The notes beneath the pieces are model-generated. The model was not told where the DNA came from. It was given only the letters and a program-made list of their open reading frames with translations, and searched no databases. The position numbers were made by a program, and so were the translations under genes. Below are positions 15,071 through 18,799 of a DNA stretch of 18,799 bases, piece by piece (within the stretch, counting starts at the first letter, position 1; the number at the start of each line of letters is the position of its first letter). This DNA comes from Chitinophagales bacterium (GTDB taxonomy: Bacteria; Bacteroidota; Bacteroidia; Chitinophagales; Chitinophagaceae): positions 1 through 18,799 of the forward strand of contig JAAFHG010000025.1 of NCBI GenBank assembly GCA_013297585.1, written 5' to 3'.

Positions 15071-15176
15071 TAGCTTCGTTGCGTCGCACACTTGTACGTT
15101 CTGTTAGTTGAGGAGCTTTTATTGTAGCGTAGGTATTTCACACAAAGAAACAAAGAAGGCAAAGGGCACAAGGGTA
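15071..15176. repeat. Two repeat-like segments in the tldD upstream gap
   Basis: The 404-bp gap between tldD and the thioredoxin-like gene has no convincing gene. About 15075 to 15102 holds a GC-richer word (TTCGTTGCGTCGCACACTTG) and 15139 to 15176 an AAAG-rich degenerate repeat (CACAAAGAAACAAAG, GGCAAAGGGCACAAGGG). Both look like short dispersed repeats of the lineage, but I see just one copy of each. Confidence 0.3.
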
Positions 15177-15245
15177 GTTATGCTGACACATTGCCTACCA
15201 CGATTCTTGGGGAAGCATTTGAAGGTAAAAGTTGTACTGCTAAAA

Positions 15246-15290
15246 ATTGTTGGTATGCTTGAACTATTGCCTGCCCTACATACCAACAAT
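15246..15290. repeat. Perfect 12-bp inverted repeat
   Basis: ATTGTTGGTATG (15246 to 15257) and CATACCAACAAT (15279 to 15290) are exact inverted copies separated by 21 bp. No T-run follows on either strand, so it is not a standard terminator. It could be a structured RNA, a binding site pair, or the ends of a small mobile element. It lies about 70 bp downstream of the thioredoxin-like gene. Confidence 0.65.
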
Positions 15291-15359
15291 GGCGAAAAGT
15301 TCTGTTAATGAGAAGTTGATATAGGATGCGCTTACATAATTCAAGGGGGCTATCACAAT

Positions 15360-16487
15360 CTATTGGAAAATTTCGCTTAGTTTTTTACGTAATAATTGTT
15401 GGTCATCAATACCTACATATTTGCCAACAATAACCCCACTTTTATCAATCAATATTTTTGTAGGCACTGCATTTACTTTATACAGAAGCGCTACATTGTT
15501 TTTCCAGTAATTCAAATCTGAAACATGTGTCCAATTTAATGAGTCTGTTTGTATCGCATTCATCCACTTCTTTTTATCACTATCAAGAGAGACGCTAATT
15601 ATATCAAATCCTTTGGGGCTAAATTGCTTATATAGTTCTTTTAGATTGGGGCTTTCTTTTCTACAAGGCCCACACCAAGAAGCCCAGAAATCTATCAGAA
15701 TGTATTTATTTTTTCTAAATTTATTTAAAGAAATGAAATTATTTGAAGTGTCTTTTTGAATAAAATTCGGCGCACTCATACCAATCTTTATGTCGTATGA
15801 TTCAAGTTTTTTCTTTATTCTAATGCCAGAGTAAGAGTTTATTTGAACTTTTGTGAACTTGCTAAAAACTCCTTTTGCAAAGGCAACTTCTTTTGCCGTT
15901 GAATTTTCTGAAATAAAGAATAGATATTTTTCTAAAGCAAAAGGCACAGCTAGAGAGGCTGGATTTTTTTGTATAAATGTTTGATACATGTATGCAAGTA
16001 ACTTTTGAATGGAATCAATTTTATCGGATAATTCGGTGGGTTGAAACTTGGATTGATTACTAAATAGAAGACTTAATTGATTAGAATAGTTGCTTCTTTT
16101 TTCTTCTAGAATTGTATAATCTCTATTTGCTAAAGAGTTTATGACTTGTGTGTTTGAAAATGAATCGTTTGAAATTACTTCTATTGAGGTTGGCTCGCTT
16201 AAGAAAGAAGTCATATTGCTTTGTTTAAAATGATCTTTTGCATAAGGTGGTTTGCAAAACAATGTTATCAGCGATGTAACTTTTGTAATATTTTTAAAAT
16301 AATATTCTCCATTAACAACTTTTGCGCTATCCATCCCTGTTTTACCATCAAGAAAAATGGCATAGATATAATTGATGGAATCATTAATACGGACAAGCTT
16401 ACCTTTTATTTGAAGTGCCGTATCTTTTGTTTGAGCATTTGCTGAAAAACTTAAGTTTATGAGTATTATTGCTATTATCTTGTTCAT
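15360..16487 (-). CDS. Exported TlpA/ResA-like thioredoxin-fold protein with DUF4369-type N-domain
   Basis: The 375-residue product has a signal peptide (MNKIIAIILINLSFSANA, cleaved before Gln19). The N-domain (about 25 to 110) is beta-rich and resembles DUF4369 (LQIKGKLVRINDS, DSAKVVNGEYYFKN). A helical linker leads to an AhpC/TSA-Redoxin domain from about 235: GMSAPNFIQKD, ILIDFWASWCGPCRKESPNL with the redox motif WCGPC at 271 to 275, and cis-Pro342 in AVPTKILID. It is a periplasmic thiol-disulfide oxidoreductase. It lies downstream of a Cys-rich secreted-type peptide gene on the same strand, with a hairpin between. A role in that peptide's disulfides is an inference; many such proteins are general. 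Confidence 0.9.
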   Translation of the reverse strand: MNKIIAIILINLSFSANAQTKDTALQIKGKLVRINDSINYIYAIFLDGKTGMDSAKVVNGEYYFKNITKVTSLITLFCKPPYAKDHFKQSNMTSFLSEPTSIEVISNDSFSNTQVINSLANRDYTILEEKRSNYSNQLSLLFSNQSKFQPTELSDKIDSIQKLLAYMYQTFIQKNPASLAVPFALEKYLFFISENSTAKEVAFAKGVFSKFTKVQINSYSGIRIKKKLESYDIKIGMSAPNFIQKDTSNNFISLNKFRKNKYILIDFWASWCGPCRKESPNLKELYKQFSPKGFDIISVSLDSDKKKWMNAIQTDSLNWTHVSDLNYWKNNVALLYKVNAVPTKILIDKSGVIVGKYVGIDDQQLLRKKLSEIFQ

Positions 16488-16514
16488 GACTTGTGATAAG
16501 AATGAATTTGCTTT

Positions 16515-16550
16515 ATAAAAAAAGACTACCTGATTTTTCAGATAGTCTTT
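16515..16550 (-). terminator. Terminator between the Gly-Gly peptide gene and the thioredoxin-like gene
   Basis: On the minus strand AAAGACTATCTGA pairs with TCAGGTAGTCTTT (one G-U pair) around a short A loop, followed by a T-rich tail. It would end, or reduce, transcription from the peptide gene before the thioredoxin-like gene. That pattern gives high peptide and low enzyme dosage if read-through occurs. Confidence 0.85.
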
Positions 16551-16564
16551 CAGGTGTTTTTTAA

Positions 16565-16774
16565 CTAATCACAACTTTTTTGGCCACCGTATGAGTTATC
16601 GGTGCTACAATACCTTTCGCAGGTGGTACAACTAGTCATACCAGCAGAATGTCCGTCTTTACATTCGCAACTAAAACCATCTGAAAAAGGTGCTAACTGA
16701 TTTGCGTCACCACCTAAAACTAGCTTCATTGCATCCCTTGATAGAGTTTTCCCTAAATTCTGTAAATGTTTCAT
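16565..16774 (-). CDS. Gly-Gly leader peptide precursor with six cysteines
   Basis: The 69-residue product begins MKHLQNLGKTLSRDAMKLVL, then Gly21-Gly22. This is a double-glycine leader of the Bacteroidota kind (L-x-x-L-x-K-L-S-R-x-x-M-K-x-x-x-GG), normally cut by the C39 peptidase of an ABC exporter. The 47-residue core carries six Cys (36, 38, 49, 52, 56, 68) plus many Ser, Thr and Gly, which suits disulfides, thioethers or other modification. No modifying enzyme or exporter is visible in the window. A small HTH gene precedes it and a thioredoxin-like gene follows, all on one strand. A bacteriocin or signal role is possible but unproven. I recognise no named family for the core. Confidence 0.75.
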   Translation of the reverse strand: MKHLQNLGKTLSRDAMKLVLGGDANQLAPFSDGFSCECKDGHSAGMTSCTTCERYCSTDNSYGGQKSCD

Positions 16775-16829
16775 TTGTTTAATTTTTAGTTTTATAATAA
16801 GCTACACTTGTTTTATTAGACTAGTTCAT

Positions 16830-16861
16830 ATTCCCATTTTTACTCGAGTTATTATGGGAAT
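16830..16861. promoter_or_regulatory. 8-bp inverted repeat upstream of the peptide gene
   Basis: ATTCCCAT (16830 to 16837) and ATGGGAAT (16854 to 16861) are exact inverted copies with 16 bp between, about 55 bp before the peptide ATG. They form a candidate operator for the HTH protein encoded next to it. No good -33/-7 pair is visible nearby. Confidence 0.4.
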
Positions 16862-16916
16862 TAAATAAATCTAAGTGACCAGTATTAGCTTGAAAACACA
16901 AAATTATTATTACAGA

Positions 16917-16933
16917 TTCCAGTATATCTGGAA
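16917..16933. promoter_or_regulatory. Palindrome downstream of the HTH gene
   Basis: TTCCAG-TATAT-CTGGAA lies 10 bp after the HTH gene stop. It shares the TTCC/GGAA core with the inverted repeat at 16830 to 16861, so it may be a second regulator site. As a hairpin it lacks a T-run, which makes a terminator less likely. Confidence 0.35.
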
Positions 16934-16943
16934 CTTAAATTTA

Positions 16944-17273
16944 TTAGGTGCATATCTCAAATATTTTAGTTTCTGAAAAGCAAATGTTGTCAGCTTGACT
17001 AGATACATTTTTCATCTCATCTCTAGTCATCATTGTTCCTACTTCCTGAAAAAAAGAGCTAACCATTTTTCCCTCAAGTTCGTAAAAATAGCTTCCTATA
17101 CTTTTATTGTATTTAATAGGAAATCCGATTTCTTTCATTTCTTTTAGTACTTCCATTAAACTACTTTTACTCTGTCTATTTTTACTAGCAAAGTTTTCTA
17201 AATTTCCTGTTGCCTTTCTTCTTATTAAAAAATCAATGAACTGCATTCTTTTTATATAGCGTAGTAGTGCCAT
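16944..17273 (-). CDS. Small HTH protein with a leader-like C-terminal tail
   Basis: The 109-residue product has an N-terminal winged-helix of the HTH_11 kind: YIKRMQFIDFLIRRKATGNL, a recognition region around SKSSLMEVLKEMKEIGFPI, then IKYNKSIGSYFYE, all typical of small Bacteroidota regulators. The tail (about 78 to 109) reads VGTMMTRDEMKNVSSQ, then ends in a stretch with Cys98 and Cys108. It resembles the leader of the adjacent peptide (LGKTLSRDAMKLVLGG), matching at G, R, D, M, K and V, but lacks Gly-Gly. The gene lies 169 bp upstream of the peptide gene on the same strand. It is likely a local regulator; the tail's role is unknown. Confidence 0.7.
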   Translation of the reverse strand: MALLRYIKRMQFIDFLIRRKATGNLENFASKNRQSKSSLMEVLKEMKEIGFPIKYNKSIGSYFYELEGKMVSSFFQEVGTMMTRDEMKNVSSQADNICFSETKIFEICT

Positions 17274-17352
17274 TTTGTATTATTTTGATATTGATTTTAA
17301 TGTAAGATACTAGTTATTAGCTGAATCCATTAATTGGCTGCTAGTATTCCTT

Positions 17353-17637
17353 TTACTTCCCCTCATCCACCTTCTTTTCCTCACCACCATCACTACTTTT
17401 TCCTGCCAAAATACTTTGGTCAAAAAAAGGATGCAGCAGCTTGTGGGTTGCCTATGTTTTTAAGGGCAATGCTAAGTATATTGGTAGTAAGCTGTATTTC
17501 TAATACCGCTCGGGTAGCTTCGGTGGTTTCTGTGGCATCGCTTACTTTACCTTTTGTTGCAGTTGTGTACCACGGGCAGCTTTAAACTGGGCTATAAAAT
17601 TAGTAAATTCTGTAATGCATTTGCGCCAAACGTAGCC
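17353..17637 (-). pseudogene. Frameshifted relic of an unknown gene
   Basis: Three consecutive minus-strand frames join into one protein-like chain. The first contains EFTNFIAQFKAARGTQLQQK. The second has SDATETTEATRAVLEIQL and NILSIALKNIGNPQAAASFF. After a run of seven identical bases (17422 to 17428) the third reads DQSILAGKSSDGGEEKK and ends at the stop at 17353. Each break occurs at a point where a 1-base change restores the chain. I do not recognise the family. The part above 17637 is unclear. A sequencing error in the homopolymer could explain one break but not both. Confidence 0.5.
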
Positions 17638-18101
17638 CTATGTGCTGTAAAAGCAGTCGTTATTCTGTTCATTAATGTTTCTGTTATGCGATAGTTGAAG
17701 ACGCAATAAGTACGGTAATAAAAGCCTATAAAACGACAATGCCAATAGTGTATAGTAATAGAGGTAAGAATATATTTATAGAAGCGAAACCGCTTTGTTT
17801 TTACATTATTTAGTACCTGTTTATAATTATAAACTGCCATTATTTTCTTATTGCTGTAAAAGGCACTCATTTGCACAAATTATTTGTGCTCCCAATGGTT
17901 AATTTCAATTTGTTACGCAAATTCTTTGAATCATTTTTAAATAGGCCCTTACTATTTAGGCAGTACCAAACCACTTTGTTTGCTACATGGTGTGCTAGTT
18001 TTTTAATAAAATTGCAGCTTTTTTCTTTCTTTTACACAGTTATACAAATTGCCATTATTAGTTAAGTTTCTTCCTTTATTAAGAATTATAAATATAAACG
18101 A
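17638..18101. other. Stretch without a clear gene
   Basis: No convincing coding region is seen. Short frames on either strand lack family features, although the left part may continue the decayed gene at 17353 to 17637. A perfect palindrome, GCACAAA-TTA-TTTGTGC, lies at 17873 to 17889 and could be a regulator site. The last 40 bp are AT-rich and would hold the promoter and leader of the sensor gene. Confidence 0.4.
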
Positions 18102-18799
18102 TTGAAAATTCATTGTACTTATTATCCATTTACTGCGTTAAATAAGGGTTTTGTTGCTATTATCGTTTCTACTTTTTTGTTTCTTCAAAGTTTATTGGCC
18201 AATACGATACCTTCAATTTCACACTTAGGTATAGATAAAGGATTATCTAATAATTCTGTACGAAGTATTTATCAAGATCATAAAGGCTATATCTGGTTTG
18301 GTTCTTTCGATGGCTTAAATAGATATGATGGCTATAATTTTAAAGTATTTAGAAAGCAGTTATCTGATTCTAACTCATTGCCACATAATTATATTACAGC
18401 AATTGGCGAAGATGTTAAGCATAATTTGTGGGTAGGTACTGGCCAGGGTTTAAGCATTTACAGCCAGCTTACACAAACTTTTTCAGATGCAATGTTTATG
18501 CCTAATGGCAGCAATCAAAAAGCAAAAATAACTTATAATATCAATGTAATAGCTGGTGACAAAGCAGGAAATTTATTTTTAGCCACCAACGATGGAGGTT
18601 TGTTAGTTGTACCATCTGGCCTACAAATAGCCTTACAAACTGCTTGCGTAAAAAGTACCAATGGCACTTGCAGAAATGATGTAGAAACGTTGATAGTAGA
18701 TAAAGAACAGCGTGTTTGGTTGTTTGTACGAGATATTGGATTGTGCATATATAATAAAGTAACTAAAACAATTCAGGTTGTAAATACGCATCTTAAACA
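18102..18799 (+). CDS. Two-component regulator propeller sensor, 3' partial
   Basis: The frame opens at TTG 18102 (no ATG upstream after the stop at 18063) and runs off the window after 232 codons. Residues about 10 to 33 form a signal peptide or anchor (GFVAIIVSTFLFLQSLLA). Then come propeller repeats of the Reg_prop kind: GLSNNSVRSIYQDHKGYIWF, GSFDGLNRYDGYNFK, YITAIGEDVKHNLWVGTGQG, INVIAGDKAGNLFLATNDGG and VETLIVDKEQRVWLFVRDIG. This is the periplasmic sensor part of Bacteroidota hybrid two-component or Y_Y_Y-type regulators, often for polysaccharide use. The kinase, regulator or other output domain lies outside the window, so its type is unknown. Confidence 0.85.
   Translation, partial: MKIHCTYYPFTALNKGFVAIIVSTFLFLQSLLANTIPSISHLGIDKGLSNNSVRSIYQDHKGYIWFGSFDGLNRYDGYNFKVFRKQLSDSNSLPHNYITAIGEDVKHNLWVGTGQGLSIYSQLTQTFSDAMFMPNGSNQKAKITYNINVIAGDKAGNLFLATNDGGLLVVPSGLQIALQTACVKSTNGTCRNDVETLIVDKEQRVWLFVRDIGLCIYNKVTKTIQVVNTHLK

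Noticed and set aside
15108..15308. 66-codon plus-strand ORF
   Set aside because: It covers repeat-like DNA and the inverted repeat; no protein features.
17334..17585. 83-codon plus-strand ORF starting TTG
   Set aside because: It is antisense to the frameshifted relic; the Pro/His-rich start comes from its low-complexity tail.
17592..17876. 94-codon minus-strand ORF
   Set aside because: Its aromatic-rich composition is not protein-like; part may be decayed sequence upstream of the relic.
17871..18065. 64-codon plus-strand ORF
   Set aside because: No family features and Phe/Leu-rich as expected by chance in AT-rich DNA.

Overview
The window looks like chromosome from an AT-rich member of the Bacteroidota, most likely near the Chitinophagaceae. 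Supporting signs are the Bacteroidota-type -33/-7 promoter words (TTTG and TAnnTTTG), A-rich leaders in place of strong Shine-Dalgarno sites, a two-component 'regulator propeller' sensor, and a Gly-Gly leader peptide with a small HTH partner. Many short lineage-type repeats lie between genes. The family placement is inference.

Left end, 1 to about 2890: a decayed prophage or integrative element beside tRNA-Glu(UUC). It carries a partial VRR-NUC-like nuclease, a terminase small-subunit-like gene, a short unknown ORF and an intact higBA toxin-antitoxin pair with a palindromic operator inside its promoter. Beyond a terminator lie a degenerate second copy of higA and a broken tyrosine integrase that ends about 75 bp from the tRNA hairpin. 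No large terminase or structural genes are visible.

Middle, 3069 to 11909: mostly single housekeeping-type genes. These are a membrane-anchored papain-like protease, an internally deleted MFS transporter, a small unknown membrane protein, MsrA as a likely lipoprotein, L-serine dehydratase and, convergent with it, an M42 aminopeptidase. Next come a UbiA-like membrane protein coupled to a small lipoprotein gene, and a divergent LuxE-like acyl-protein synthetase. Clear hairpin terminators separate the blocks.

Right, 11942 to 17273: five genes in a row on the minus strand. In transcription order they are a small HTH protein with a tail resembling a peptide leader, a 69-residue Gly-Gly leader peptide with six cysteines, a DUF4369-type thioredoxin-fold protein (WCGPC), a TldD protease with a twin-arginine signal and a probable TTG start, and TldE. 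I consider this the best candidate for an undescribed system: a regulated, exported cysteine-rich peptide with a nearby thiol oxidoreductase and a leader-type protease. The link is inferred from order and motifs only. TldDE may simply be a housekeeping neighbour, and no peptide exporter or modifying enzyme is seen.

Right edge: a frameshifted gene relic on the minus strand, about 460 bp with no clear gene, and the start of a periplasmic propeller sensor that runs off the window.
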